A stretch of DNA of 64,000 nucleotides from Kalymmatonema hyalinum WJT4-NPBG1 (lineage in GTDB: Bacteria > Cyanobacteriota > Cyanobacteriia > Cyanobacteriales > Nostocaceae), in assembly GCA_019359075.1 (NCBI GenBank), contig JAHHIB010000022.1:1-64000 (forward strand). Reading direction: 5' to 3'. Positions 8,476-17,706 of the stretch are shown in pieces. How positions within the stretch are numbered: position 1 is the first letter of the stretch; the number at the start of each line of letters is the position of its first letter. The position numbers were made by a program, and so were the translations under genes. Under the pieces are notes generated by a model. The model was not told where the DNA came from, did no database searches, and was given only the letters and a program-made list of their open reading frames with translations.

Positions 8476-9918
8476 TTAGGCTAGAAATAAGCTCTTTTTT
8501 CTGTGACTGCTAAAAAACCTTGCCTTACCTGACTTTGAAGCGCGATCGCCAAGACCGGAGTAATCCCAAGAGTGCATTTGACGGAAAGGAAGACCCATTT
8601 TTTGGAAGACGTACTTCTCTTTCACACCAGAAGCGATGAGGTCGGGCTTGAGTGCTTTCACAAACTCCTCGAACTCATATGCGGTCACGTCGTCATAAAC
8701 GATGGTGCCGTTTTCGATGTAGTCGGTAGTGCGCTTGTAGTCGTCGTTGTGAGCGAACTCATAACCAGTACCAACCATCTTCATTCCCAAATCTTGGAAC
8801 GCGGGAACGACGTGGCGAGGACGCAGACCACCAACCATCATGGCGACAGTCTTGCCTTCCAAGCCTGGACGGTACTTAGCGACGATTTCATCCATGACTG
8901 GCTGATATTTGGCGATGATCTTCTCAGCGTTTTCTTGGATTTTCTCGTCAAACTTAGAAGCGATTTCCCGTAAGGATTCGGCAATCTTGGTAGGACCAAA
9001 GAAGTTGTATTCCAACCAGGGTATACCGTAAGCTTCTTCCATGTGACGGCTGATGTAGTTCATCGACCGGTAGCAGTGGATGAGGTTCATCTTCACGTTT
9101 GGTGTCTGCATCATCTCGTTGATGGTGCCATCACCTGACCACTGGGCGACTACGCGCAAGCCGAGTTCTTCTAGCAGGATACGGCTAGCCCAAGCATCAC
9201 CACCGATGTTGTAGTCACCGATAATTGCTACATCATAGGGAGTACCCTCAAATTGCAGCTTTCCTTCTTTTCTTTCTTTATCGGATCTGGTGAACACCCA
9301 GTCACGAACCATGTCATTCGCAATGTGGTGTCCAAGAGACTGGGAAACACCCCGGAAGCCTTCGCAACGTACGGGAACTACAGGCTTGTCAATCTCTTTT
9401 GATGACTTCTTAGCTACTGCTTCGATGTCATCCCCAATCAGACCGATGGGACATTCAGATTGAATTGAGACACCACGGTTGAGGGGGAAGAGTTCGTCGA
9501 GTTCTTGGATCAGCTTGAAGAGTTTTTTGTCACCACCAAAAACGATATCGCGTTCTTGGAAGTCGGAGGTGAAGTGCATCGTACCAAAGGTGTCAACACC
9601 TGTGGTGCCGATGTAGTAGTTACGACGACCAGACCAAGACCAGTAACCGCAACCTACAGGACCGTGGCTGATGTGGATCATGTCTTTGATGGGACCCCAG
9701 ACCACACCCTTAGAACCAGCATAAGCACAACCACGAGCGGTCATGACACCGGGAAGGGATTTAATGTTAGATTTAACGCCGCAGTCGCTCTTACCTTCTT
9801 CGTATACGTTTAAGTGCTTTTCCCGCTTTTTCTTAGCTTTGTCGGGGTAAGCGTCTAGAACTTCTTTAATTAGTTCTTTTCTTTCTTCGATGATGTTCTT
9901 ATCTTCTGGAGGAGTCAT
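8476..9918 (-). CDS. nifD: Nitrogenase MoFe protein alpha chain, interrupted 3' end
   Basis: NifD carries the P-cluster and the FeMo-cofactor that reduces N2. Visible ligand regions: ARGCAYAG (~62) and [10 protein letters not shown] (~88) for the P-cluster, a later [10 protein letters not shown] (~155), [10 protein letters not shown] (~275, the FeMo-co cysteine) and [10 protein letters not shown] (~446-455, the FeMo-co histidine). The first 455 residues are normal. The remaining 25 (LGDRASKSG... to the stop at 8476) come from the inserted element, replacing about 40 natural C-terminal residues. In vegetative DNA the gene is therefore non-functional; excision in heterocysts should rebuild it. 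It follows nifH by 201 bp on the same strand, with nifK expected beyond the left edge. Confidence 0.95.
   Translation of the reverse strand: MTPPEDKNIIEERKELIKEVLDAYPDKAKKKREKHLNVYEEGKSDCGVKSNIKSLPGVMTARGCAYAGSKGVVWGPIKDMIHISHGPVGCGYWSWSGRRNYYIGTTGVDTFGTMHFTSDFQERDIVFGGDKKLFKLIQELDELFPLNRGVSIQSECPIGLIGDDIEAVAKKSSKEIDKPVVPVRCEGFRGVSQSLGHHIANDMVRDWVFTRSDKERKEGKLQFEGTPYDVAIIGDYNIGGDAWASRILLEELGLRVVAQWSGDGTINEMMQTPNVKMNLIHCYRSMNYISRHMEEAYGIPWLEYNFFGPTKIAESLREIASKFDEKIQENAEKIIAKYQPVMDEIVAKYRPGLEGKTVAMMVGGLRPRHVVPAFQDLGMKMVGTGYEFAHNDDYKRTTDYIENGTIVYDDVTAYEFEEFVKALKPDLIASGVKEKYVFQKMGLPFRQMHSWDYSGLGDRASKSGKARFFSSHRKKSLFLA
8556..8566 (-). other. nifD element attachment core (GGATTACTCCG)
   Basis: The minus strand reads GGATTACTCCG across the codons for D-Y-S-G of NifD (residues 452-455). 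This is the 11-bp core repeated at both ends of the nifD element and recombined by XisA during heterocyst development (established for Anabaena). To its right the nifD coding sequence is normal; to its left it is not. Confidence 0.9.
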
Positions 9919-10119
9919 TTTTGCCTCTGTTGCACCTAAGGAATTGAGATGGGGGAGTAGGGGAGGGCTGTTTAACTGCCCGTTGTCCCCTTTGGGGTTT
10001 GGGGACTCACAGGTCCCCTTGGGATATAAAAGGAATGTTGGGAGAAGATCAAAGAGAAATTATGCAATTTTTTCCTTTCCCTTTTTCCTTTTGGTAGAGC
10101 ATTATTTCTTAGCAGCGAT
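9919..10119. other. nifH-nifD spacer with GC-rich hairpin potential
   Basis: The 201-bp spacer carries runs of G and C with local dyads (for example GTCCCC near 9986 and 10014 against GGGGAC near 10003). In Anabaena, the corresponding spacer is a site of nifH transcript processing or attenuation, so structure here may set nifH excess over nifD. That role is inference. Confidence 0.35.
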
Positions 10120-11070
<951 letters not shown>

Positions 11071-11138
11071 TCACACCTGTTGGGTTACAGCAGTGAGGCA
11101 GTGCGGTCTTGGGGAGGCTGTGCGTTGCGGTGAATCCA

Positions 11139-11222
11139 GCGCTGCAGGCGGGTTTCCCAACCTAGGCGACTGGTGTTCACCGAAGGTGTGCCGAAGGCAT
11201 ACCCGAAGGGAGGTTCCCTCCG
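11139..11222. repeat. Dispersed GC-rich palindromic repeat, copy 1
   Basis: Contains GCGCTGCAGGCGGGTTTCCC, then CTAGGCGACTGG and the words GTGCCGAAGGCATACCCGAA. The same words recur near 21418, 23480, 44485 and 60312, always outside coding sequence. This family is widespread in Nostocales intergenic DNA. Confidence 0.75.
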
Positions 11223-11504
11223 TTGTAGCACCTGCCGTGGTTTCCCCTAGGAGCGACTGCGGAACCCGAAGGGTGACCGGGTGTAGAACGTCGCGCTTTG
11301 GCGTTAGCACTATCTGCCCGCCGGAGGCGATCGCTCTACCCCTAAAACAAAACAAAGCAAGAACATCAATTTCCTCGTTAAATTTCTGTTTGTCCTTTGT
11401 CCTACCCTTCAAGAAGCCCTCCGGGCATCTATGTCATTTGTCGTGACTCATGACTCATGACCAATAAGCATAGGACGAGAAACCTTGACAATTAAGTTAT
11501 AATG

Positions 11505-11531
11505 TGCATTAGCCTGAAACACCAAGTAGGA
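11505..11531 (+). repeat. Left arm of 27-bp inverted repeat flanking glbN
   Basis: Reads TGCATTAGCCTGAAACACC and continues AAGTAGGA. Its exact reverse complement lies at 12125-12151. The two arms enclose 593 bp that contain little besides glbN. Confidence 0.9.
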
Positions 11532-11626
11532 CTTGAGGTGGTTATTCGTCAACCATCAATGCGTAGGTCCTACATCACTCTTCGCTTTGCGCTTACGCCA
11601 GGGGCGCTGCTGCGGGAAAACTGGTC

Positions 11627-11983
11627 TCACTTGTTCAAAATAGAGTCTTTCAAAGTTGAGACGCGAGCAAGTGCAGCGTTTGTGTCCTCTGACGACACTC
11701 CACCCTGAGCGAGTGACTCAGTAAGGTGCTTTGCGATCGCATCGAAGTGTTGTGGCTGTAAATTCATACCCGTGTGTACTTTTTCCATTTGACGACCGCT
11801 GTATTGGTTCGGACCATCAAAAATCTGGGAGAATAAAGCAGCTTGATGACGACGCTGCTTGTCCATATCTGTATGAGCGAAAAAGTGATTGAGGGTGCTA
11901 TCAGCCATGATGCGTTTGTAGAAATCATCGACGATTTGATCAATACCCTGCTGTCCGCCAAGTTTGTCGAATAATGTGCTCAT
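11627..11983 (-). CDS. glbN: Cyanoglobin (truncated haemoglobin)
   Basis: A 118-residue group I truncated haemoglobin. Family marks: LFDKLGGQQGIDQIVDDFY at the N-terminus, FFAHTDMDKQRRHQ with helix-E glutamine positions, and the proximal histidine in MEKVHTGMNL (~70). It should bind O2 with high affinity. In Nostoc commune glbN sits between nifU and nifH as it does here, and the protein is associated with nitrogen-fixing, microaerobic conditions (established). On the same strand as the nif genes, 197 bp from nifU. A perfect 27-bp inverted repeat flanks it. Start ATG at 11983 follows an AAAGGA ribosome site. Confidence 0.93.
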   Translation of the reverse strand: MSTLFDKLGGQQGIDQIVDDFYKRIMADSTLNHFFAHTDMDKQRRHQAALFSQIFDGPNQYSGRQMEKVHTGMNLQPQHFDAIAKHLTESLAQGGVSSEDTNAALARVSTLKDSILNK

Positions 11984-12124
11984 ATCCTTTTCCTTTGAAG
12001 CGAGTTGGATACCGAAATTGGCATGCTCGTGCGCTTAATACTACTTATTGCTCTCAGTAGAGCGCCTTGCTGTTTCTTGTAAGCAGGAATTAAGCATTGA
12101 TTATTGACAATTACATGAGTCACA

Positions 12125-12151
12125 TCCTACTTGGTGTTTCAGGCTAATGCA
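12125..12151 (-). repeat. Right arm of 27-bp inverted repeat flanking glbN
   Basis: Exact reverse complement of 11505-11531, located between glbN and the nifU stop. A shorter imperfect match (TAAT) continues outward on both arms. Confidence 0.9.
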
Positions 12152-12180
12152 TATTACGTTCTATTTATGACACTACAGTT

Positions 12181-13083
12181 CTAAAGCAAAGGCTCAACCG
12201 CTTCTACGACAAGATCTTTGCTTACGCGATCGCGCAGTCTTGCTTCAATCGCAACCTTGAGTGTTGCCGTGCTGCTAGAACAAGAACCACACGCACCTTG
12301 CAGCAGAACTTTCACACTATTGCCTTCTATGTCATACAGTTCCACATCACCCCCGTCGGCGATTAAAACGGGTCTGACTTCTTCATCTAGAACTTTTTGA
12401 ATTAGTGCAATCTTTTGCACAGGCGTCAGCGGTTTTTCACCTTGCTGGCTAACCGTATTCTTTTTCAAAGAAGTACCTGAAGAGGCAGCAGCTTCTTTAT
12501 GTACAGATGCAATTATATCATCAATCGTTGCCAGACAAGATCCGCATCCGCCACCGGCTTTCACATAATTTGTGACTTCTTCGGCAGTGCTAAGATTATT
12601 TTCTACAATCACACGCCGGATTTTTGTATCGCTGATGCTAAAACAGGTGCAAATCAGTGCTCCTTCATCATCGTCTTCATGAACATCGCGAGAAATACCT
12701 CGGTGATTGTAGATAGCTGCTTCTAGTGCTTCTTGTCCCATCACCGAGCAATGCATCTTTGCGGACGGTAATCCCCCAAGGTAGTTGGCAATATCTTTGT
12801 TAGTGACATTGAGGGCTTCGTCTAGGGTTAAACCCTTGATTAAATCCACTAAAGCTTCTGAAGATGCAATGGCGCTCGTGCAGCCAAAGGTTTGATAGCG
12901 AGCATCGACGATTTTGTCGGTTTCTTCCTGAATTTTCAGGTGCAATCTTAGGGCATCTCCGCAAGCAATGCTACCTACCTCACCAACAGTAATTTTGATT
13001 CCAGGTTCGCTGTTGTCTTCCAAAACCCCTTGATTCTTGGGATTGTAGAAGAGATCCATGACTTTATCTGTATAGTCCCACAT
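12181..13083 (-). CDS. nifU: Nitrogenase Fe-S cluster scaffold protein
   Basis: Modular NifU of 300 residues, the scaffold on which NifS-derived sulfur and iron are assembled into clusters for nitrogenase. Domains in order: IscU-like N-domain (1-125) with cysteines in SIACGDAL, FGCTSAIA and KMHCSVMG; a BFD-like 2Fe-2S domain (~140-190; ICTCFSIS and GGGCGSCL); and the C-terminal Nfu domain (~220-300) with GACGSCSSS. All ligands present. It is 80 bp downstream of nifS on the same strand. Confidence 0.97.
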   Translation of the reverse strand: MWDYTDKVMDLFYNPKNQGVLEDNSEPGIKITVGEVGSIACGDALRLHLKIQEETDKIVDARYQTFGCTSAIASSEALVDLIKGLTLDEALNVTNKDIANYLGGLPSAKMHCSVMGQEALEAAIYNHRGISRDVHEDDDEGALICTCFSISDTKIRRVIVENNLSTAEEVTNYVKAGGGCGSCLATIDDIIASVHKEAAASSGTSLKKNTVSQQGEKPLTPVQKIALIQKVLDEEVRPVLIADGGDVELYDIEGNSVKVLLQGACGSCSSSTATLKVAIEARLRDRVSKDLVVEAVEPLL

Positions 13084-13163
13084 AGCCTTTACTCGTTACA
13101 AGTGATCAGTGATAAGTGCTTTAACAATGCTGAGTTGGATAAAGCAAAGTAGGAAATTGTGAC

Positions 13164-14375
13164 TCAGGACTTAATGAGTAGTGCTTGCTCCTGTTGTTGC
13201 AGCCAATTCGCTTGATCACTCTTGAAGGGTGAGAGGGCGCGTAGACGTTCCACAACACTAGGCATCACCGATAGAACTGCATCAATTTCGGCTTCTGTGG
13301 TATAACGGCAAAGGCTGAAGCGGATGGAACCATGCAAGATGGTGTAGGGTAAGCCCATCGCTCGCAAAACATGAGAAGGTTCTAGAGAGCCAGAACTGCA
13401 AGCAGAACCAGATGAAGCACAAATGTTGTGTTTGTTGAGGTGGAGGAGAATTGCCTCACCTTCAATGTACTTGAAGCCAATGTTGGTGGTGTTTGGCAAT
13501 CTCTGGGTTGGATCACCGTTGACTTCGCACTCAGCAATTGTGGCGATTAAAGTTTGCTCGAGGCGATGGCGCAACCGCTTTTCTCTGGTTGTCGCTTCTT
13601 CTATATGAAATAATTCTAGTTCAGCTGCTTTGCCTAATGCAACTATTCCTGGAACATTTTCTGTTCCCGCTCTTCTTCCACGCTCTTGTCCTCCGCCAAT
13701 CAGCAGGGGACGGAACCGAACTCCGCGCCGCACGTATAATGCGCCAATGCCTTTCGGAGCATGAATCTTATGACCAGACATGGTGAGCATATCAATGGTG
13801 CTTGTCTTCATGTTCAAGGGGATTTTCCCCACTGCTTGCACCGCATCGACATGGAAGAGTGCGCCACGCTCTTTCGCCCGCAGCCCAATCTGCTCTATTG
13901 GGAAAATGGTTCCGGTTTCGTTATTGGCGTACATAATCGTCACCAGCGCGGTGTTACCCGTCAGCGAGGCTTCGAGTTCATCGAGATCCAACTGTCCCTG
14001 ACGATTCACCGACAAATAGGTAACGCTGTAACCCTGGGTTTCTAACTGTTTGCAGACATTCAGCACCGCCGGGTGTTCCACTTGTGTGGTGATGATGTGT
14101 CGCTTTTCTGGTTGCGCCAACAGTGCTGCTCGAATGGCGGCGTTATCTCCCTCGGTTCCACAACTGTTGAAGACAATTTCTGATTCATCAGCGCCTAGGA
14201 GGGCGGCGACTTGTTCTCGTGCTTGTCTAACCGCTTTGCCGACTTGTCCACCAAAGGTGTGCATGCTGGAGGGGTTTCCGTAATAATCCCTCAAGTAGGG
14301 CAGCATCGCCTCTATAACTTCTGGATCTACCTTGGTGGTGGCATTATTGTCGAGATAAATGCAGTCTTTTTGCAT
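13164..14375 (-). CDS. nifS: Nitrogenase cysteine desulfurase
   Basis: PLP-dependent desulfurase that supplies sulfur to NifU. I place the start at ATG 14375 (MQKDCIYLDNNATT), giving 403 residues as in other NifS. The frame is open to 14456, but that longer form would overlap fdxN and has a non-homologous 27-residue extension. Motifs: the PLP lysine in SGHKIHAPKG, and the catalytic cysteine in SSGSACSSGS (~330). Gap to fdxN is 64 bp. Co-transcription with fdxN and nifU is expected. Confidence 0.95.
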   Translation of the reverse strand: MQKDCIYLDNNATTKVDPEVIEAMLPYLRDYYGNPSSMHTFGGQVGKAVRQAREQVAALLGADESEIVFNSCGTEGDNAAIRAALLAQPEKRHIITTQVEHPAVLNVCKQLETQGYSVTYLSVNRQGQLDLDELEASLTGNTALVTIMYANNETGTIFPIEQIGLRAKERGALFHVDAVQAVGKIPLNMKTSTIDMLTMSGHKIHAPKGIGALYVRRGVRFRPLLIGGGQERGRRAGTENVPGIVALGKAAELELFHIEEATTREKRLRHRLEQTLIATIAECEVNGDPTQRLPNTTNIGFKYIEGEAILLHLNKHNICASSGSACSSGSLEPSHVLRAMGLPYTILHGSIRFSLCRYTTEAEIDAVLSVMPSVVERLRALSPFKSDQANWLQQQEQALLIKS

Positions 14376-14439
14376 TGCTTCCAATTTTACGTGATAAGAA
14401 CTAAGGATCAGAGGAATATTTTTTATCAAGGAGTGTTGA

Positions 14440-14790
14440 TTAACGTTCCATTCCATCAGGAATTGAAACTTTTTGTAATTGCTCTGAGAACTTTTGGGAA
14501 TAAACGTTAAACCAGTTATCCCAATAATTTTGTTTTTTTGTTAATTTTGTTAGTACTTTATTGTAATTGTCAAACCAGGACTCCCAGTAATCTGTACCCT
14601 GTTTGACGGAACCATCGTAGGTGGGACAAGTAGCCACACACTGAGGGACGCTGTAAGCAGTTCCATGACAGTTTGTGCAGAGGTTGGGGTCAATCCAGTG
14701 CTGACGATCAACTATTTTGATTGCGCCAGTAGGACACGCGGAAAGACATAGGTTGCAGGAAATGCACTTGCTGGTAATTTTGTAAGCCAT
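14440..14790 (-). CDS. fdxN: Bacterial-type 2[4Fe-4S] ferredoxin
   Basis: A 116-residue ferredoxin with two clusters: CISCNLCLSACP near residues 9-20, and CTNCHGTAYSVPQC then CVATCP in the second half. It lies between nifB and nifS as in all Nostocales nif operons and probably serves NifB or electron transfer to nitrogenase. In Anabaena PCC 7120 this gene is interrupted by the 55-kb fdxN element; here it is continuous, with no sign of that insertion. Length and both motifs are normal. Confidence 0.95.
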   Translation of the reverse strand: MAYKITSKCISCNLCLSACPTGAIKIVDRQHWIDPNLCTNCHGTAYSVPQCVATCPTYDGSVKQGTDYWESWFDNYNKVLTKLTKKQNYWDNWFNVYSQKFSEQLQKVSIPDGMER

Positions 14791-14815
14791 AACTATTCCC
14801 TTTACTAAAGAAAGC

Positions 14816-14935
14816 AGATTGTGGATTGGGAATTGGGTACTGGGTAACGGTAATTGGGAGAAAAAAGTAAAAAGTTAAAAGTTAAAAGTTACGAATATTC
14901 TTTTGACTTTTGACTTTTTACTTTTAAATTACTTG
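14816..14935. repeat. Short tandem repeat spacer between nifB and fdxN
   Basis: The spacer holds heptanucleotide-type repeats (AAAAGTT several times near 14866-14890) and their complement (CTTTTGA and relatives near 14901-14925), so the arms can pair. Such STRR spacers are typical of Nostocales. An effect on nifB transcript ends is possible but not shown. Confidence 0.6.
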
Positions 14936-16380
14936 TGTTGTTCCTGTACGTATTGCTTGTAAAATTCCAAAGCCATCTTTTCAATGACGTCGTAGCCTTC
15001 AACCGCCTCAATTCCGAGTTGATGCAATTTTTCCTTTAGACTGTCACCAATCTTGGAAACCAACACTGCTTTGCAATCAGCGATCGCTTGGATGATATTT
15101 TCTAGAGTAGCTTTCTCTCCGTATCCGCCTTGGCAATAGTGGTCAACTTTGCGATGACCGATAAAACGAGCTTGATTGCCATCGACTTCGTAGATCTGGA
15201 ATTCTTTGGCATGACCGAAGTGCTGATTAACCAATCCGCTCCCCTTAGTCGCAACTGCAACTAAGATTTTTGGACTATTTTGTACAGCTTCTACAGTTGT
15301 CACCTTTTGTTTGGCTAGTTTCAGTTCTTCTTGGAACTTCTCAATACCTGCATGAACTTCTTGGCGTTTTTGAAGGTCATATTCAGGAGCCATTTCCATG
15401 ATTTTGGCTTTCGTAAATTCTTGGCTGCGGTCTTCACCTAAAAGACCTACTGCATCCGCACGGCACTGACGGCAATGACGCATCATCTTCATATTACCAC
15501 CACAGTTATCTTGCACTGTTTGCAGTTCTTTTGGTGTAGGACCGCGCTGACCAGTCAAACCGAAGTGGGTGCCGTGTTCTGGTGCAGAAATCAGCGGCAT
15601 AATGTTGTGAATGAATGCGCCTTTGGAGCGAATGACCTTATTCACTTCTGTCAGGTGCTCATCATTAATTCCCGGAATCATCACCGAGTTGACTTTGCAT
15701 AAAATATCGGCTTCTTTGAGGGCTTGCAATCCTTCCATCTGCTTTTCGTGCAGAATTTTTACCCCTTCGATGCCTCTGTAACGCTTGCGCTTGTAGTGAA
15801 CCCAAGGATAAATCTTTGCCCCAATTTCTGGGTCTACCATATTAATGGTAATCGTAACGTGGTCGATATTCAGTTGTTTAATGCGGTCAACATACTCGGG
15901 GAGCATTAAACCGTTAGTTGACAGACAAAGCTTGATATCTGGCGCTTTCTCGGCAATCAACTCAAAAGTGCGGAAAGTTTGTTCTGGATTCGCCAGTGGA
16001 TCGCCAGGACCTGCAATTCCCAACACCGTCAATTGAGGAATCTTACCTGCAATCACTAAAGCTTTGTGGGCTGCTTCTTCCGGAGTTAGCAACTCGCTTA
16101 CCACTCCAGGACGGCTCTCGTTAGCGCAGTCGTATTTACGGTTACAGTAATTGCATTGTATGTTGCAGCCAGGCGCGACTGCAACGTGCAACCTTGCGAA
16201 GTGGTGATGAGCTTCTTCGCTGTAGCAGGGATGATTGGCAATACGTTGTTGAAGTTTTTCATCCATTTCCACAGTGGAGCTGGTATCGCTGCATCCGCTG
16301 CCGCAACCACTGGATTTTGCTTTGCTAGAAGTTGGTTCGCCAACTGATGGGGTAATGCGTCCTGTAGAGGGTGATGTCAT
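14929..16380 (-). CDS. nifB: FeMo-cofactor biosynthesis radical SAM protein
   Basis: NifB fuses 4Fe-4S units with a carbide and extra sulfide into NifB-co, precursor of FeMo-co. The radical SAM motif [14 protein letters not shown] lies near residues 71-84. [10 protein letters not shown] follows, and the C-terminal ~100 residues ([21 protein letters not shown]) form the NifX-like cofactor-binding domain. I favour ATG 16380 (MTSPSTG), as in related NifB; a frame-matched ATG lies 4 codons upstream at 16392. It is the first gene of the minus-strand nif operon. A ~150-bp block resembling the one upstream of nifP lies at 16711-16861. Confidence 0.96.
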   Translation of the reverse strand: MTSPSTGRITPSVGEPTSSKAKSSGCGSGCSDTSSTVEMDEKLQQRIANHPCYSEEAHHHFARLHVAVAPGCNIQCNYCNRKYDCANESRPGVVSELLTPEEAAHKALVIAGKIPQLTVLGIAGPGDPLANPEQTFRTFELIAEKAPDIKLCLSTNGLMLPEYVDRIKQLNIDHVTITINMVDPEIGAKIYPWVHYKRKRYRGIEGVKILHEKQMEGLQALKEADILCKVNSVMIPGINDEHLTEVNKVIRSKGAFIHNIMPLISAPEHGTHFGLTGQRGPTPKELQTVQDNCGGNMKMMRHCRQCRADAVGLLGEDRSQEFTKAKIMEMAPEYDLQKRQEVHAGIEKFQEELKLAKQKVTTVEAVQNSPKILVAVATKGSGLVNQHFGHAKEFQIYEVDGNQARFIGHRKVDHYCQGGYGEKATLENIIQAIADCKAVLVSKIGDSLKEKLHQLGIEAVEGYDVIEKMALEFYKQYVQEQHK

Positions 16381-16400
16381 TGAATCTCGCATGCATATCG

Positions 16401-16698
16401 GGTACTAACGCTGCCACTATGGAAGATGCTATAGCCACTCTGTTTTGTCTGTTGTTTTGTCAGGAATGGAAGCCGCGTCTTGCACTTACGCTGTCAACCC
16501 AAGGAACGCAAGGGCTGGTGTGTGTCAACGCTCTTGGACTTGGGGTGGACTTGCGGGTCAAGCCACGACTTCTGTTCACAGGGGCATGGTGCTATCTCAT
16601 CCCTCCACTCACTCCGAAGCGCTGTTTTTGTTTGCGCTTCAAGTGTTGGCGATATATGTTTTATATCAGTCGTCTCAAACGAGGGCAGCGTTAGTGCC
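16401..16698. repeat. 15-bp inverted repeat pair in the nifB leader
   Basis: GGTACTAACGCTGCC at 16401-16415 and GGCAGCGTTAGTGCC at 16684-16698 are inverted copies with one mismatch. They bracket about 270 bp between the nifB start and its conserved upstream block. They may be ends of a small insertion, or arms of a leader structure; neither is established. Confidence 0.55.
16661..16669 (-). promoter_or_regulatory. Possible nifB -10 region (CTGATATAA)
   Basis: On the minus strand CTGATATAA lies about 40 bases downstream of the conserved block. The same nine bases stand about 37 bases downstream of the matching block before nifP (19400-19408). The shared spacing suggests a -10 element. This predicts a nifB leader of some 250-270 nt. 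Confidence 0.45.
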
Positions 16699-16710
16699 TG
16701 GATAGAATTT

Positions 16711-16861
16711 ATTGGATTGATTAGATTTGTACTCAAAATTGAAAACCCTCACCCTTTAGGCATTTGAGGACTTAAAAAGATTTTTTCTGGGTAGGGGTAC
16801 TAGAATTTTTGGGTTGGGGTTCGAGTATTTATGGAAATGGGGACAAGTATTCATGTACTCA
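16711..16861 (-). promoter_or_regulatory. Conserved nifB upstream block (candidate CnfR element)
   Basis: Contains TGTACTCA (16728-16735), GGGTAGGGGTACTAG (16789-16804 region), and AAGTATTCATGTACTCA (16845-16861), preceded by ATTTATTGGATTGATTA. The same words occur in the same order upstream of nifP in opposite orientation (19215-19362). In Leptolyngbya boryana the activator CnfR acts on nifB and nifP through shared cis elements (established knowledge). Assignment to CnfR here is inference. Confidence 0.6.
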
Positions 16862-17268
16862 GAGCAAACTCAATCCCAGTAAGGATTTGAGCAAAATTTT
16901 AGCTTTTTTTTAGCTTTTCTAACTTGTACTCAAAGGCTGATTCTACAACACTCAGAGCACTGCCTCAAGGGAGATTTTGGCTTTGGAAACCTGGAGTAGC
17001 TTACGGAGACTGACTCCAGAAATTTGCGAAATTCAATTCTGTATACAGAATATCATTTTTTCAAAGGAAAAAATGCAATTCAAACTTTTTTAATTTTTGC
17101 TGTGTTCACTAGTATCACTTCATAGATTTTTCTCATCCATTTGCGCTAGAACATAGGCACAGACAAGGAATCAGATTGTTTTTTACGGATGATTAATAGA
17201 ATTTTATCTCAATTAACTGAGTTTTAGCATATAGAAAAAGATGTTTTTTAACGTAGATTTGGTCTCAA
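16862..17268. other. AT-rich intergenic DNA upstream of nifB
   Basis: No gene. A further TTGTACTCAAA stands at about 16923-16933, echoing the words of the conserved block. Otherwise it is unremarkable AT-rich sequence. Confidence 0.35.
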
Positions 17269-17331
17269 GTGAAGAAAATCATGATTATTGGTTCTGGAGG
17301 CGCAGGAAAGTCTATCCTCGCGCGCAGCGCC
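17269..17331 (+). pseudogene. P-loop kinase gene remnant (N-terminal 21 codons)
   Basis: GTG at 17269 reads VKKIMIIGSGGAGKSILAR, the start of a small P-loop ATPase of the FlaR/adenylate-kinase-like topology-modulation type, with Walker A GSGGAGKS. Homology ends abruptly at dispersed-repeat sequence (GCGCGCAGCGCC...). It is a gene stub, not a functional gene. Confidence 0.6.
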
Positions 17332-17367
17332 GTAACGCAGTGGCTTAACCATCAATTATTAGTTAAC

Positions 17368-17606
17368 AGTTAACAGTTATCCATTCATCCAAGGAGCGAT
17401 TGCCCAAGGCTTCGCCGTGAGCGCTCAGCCGAACGGGGCAGTGGCAAAGCCAATCGCACCAAACAAGATCCCCGACAACTTTTACGAAGTCGGGGATCTG
17501 TGGCTTTCAATTCTCACAAAGAAAGCGGAGGATTGCTATAGTAAACAGCTATCCATTCATCCAAGGAGCGATTGCCCAAGGGGCAGTGGCAAAGCCAATC
17601 GCACGA
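17368..17606. repeat. Two copies of a dispersed repeat around a hairpin
   Basis: The text ATCCATTCATCCAAGGAGCG followed by ATTGCCCAAGG occurs at about 17378 and again at about 17551. Each copy closes with GGGGCAGTGGCAAAGCCAAT and CGCAC. The same core is inserted in the GNAT gene at 41762-41797. Between them is a GATCCCCGAC hairpin (17466-17499). Confidence 0.8.
17466..17499. terminator. Hairpin, 11-bp stem
   Basis: AGATCCCCGAC (17466-17476) pairs perfectly with GTCGGGGATCT (17489-17499) across a 12-base loop. It lacks a clean T-tract, so it may be a terminator relic or part of a repeat family similar to the 24187-24217 hairpin. Confidence 0.45.
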
Positions 17607-17706
17607 CCGTAAAATACAACAGCAGGTGAAAAACTACAGCAGCGTACTATACACTGGAAAAATCTTTTCCTAATTCAGCAGGAATCAGGGTACCAGGAAG
17701 AATCCT

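Larger units (their letters stand above)
1..8566. mobile_element. nifD excision element (one end; rest beyond left edge)
   Basis: nifD homology stops at 8556-8566, where the minus strand reads GGATTACTCCG. This is the 11-bp direct-repeat core at which XisA excises the nifD element in heterocystous cyanobacteria such as Anabaena PCC 7120 (established knowledge). Everything left of it lacks nif homology: transposase, Uma2 nuclease, toxin-antitoxin pair, helicase. The second core copy, the last ~40 codons of nifD, nifK and the recombinase gene xisA should lie left of position 1. At least 8.5 kb of the element is visible. An alternative is an unrelated rearrangement that happens to break nifD here, but the exact core makes that unlikely. 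Confidence 0.85.

Noticed and set aside
8572..9813. Open frames antisense to nifD and nifH
   Set aside because: They are shadows of strongly conserved genes on the other strand and have no independent features.
11071..11446. Overlapping plus and minus open frames of 113-117 codons
   Set aside because: Both are made of GC-rich palindromic repeat sequence in the nifH upstream spacer, with arginine-rich low-complexity translations.
14376..14456. 27-residue N-terminal extension of NifS
   Set aside because: It overlaps fdxN, has no homology to NifS, and ATG 14375 gives the normal family start.
14440..14790. Expected fdxN excision element
   Set aside because: fdxN is continuous and both cluster motifs are in place, so there is no insertion at this site.
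16401..16698. Clear MITE insertion in the nifB leader
   Set aside because: Inverted ends exist, but no convincing target duplication was found and a conserved -10-like box lies inside, so I keep it only as an observation.
17417..17629. 70-codon open frame beginning MSAQPNGAVAKP
   Set aside because: It lies wholly in the dispersed repeat and hairpin region; the same peptide stretch arises from the repeat copy in the GNAT gene. No ribosome site or homology.
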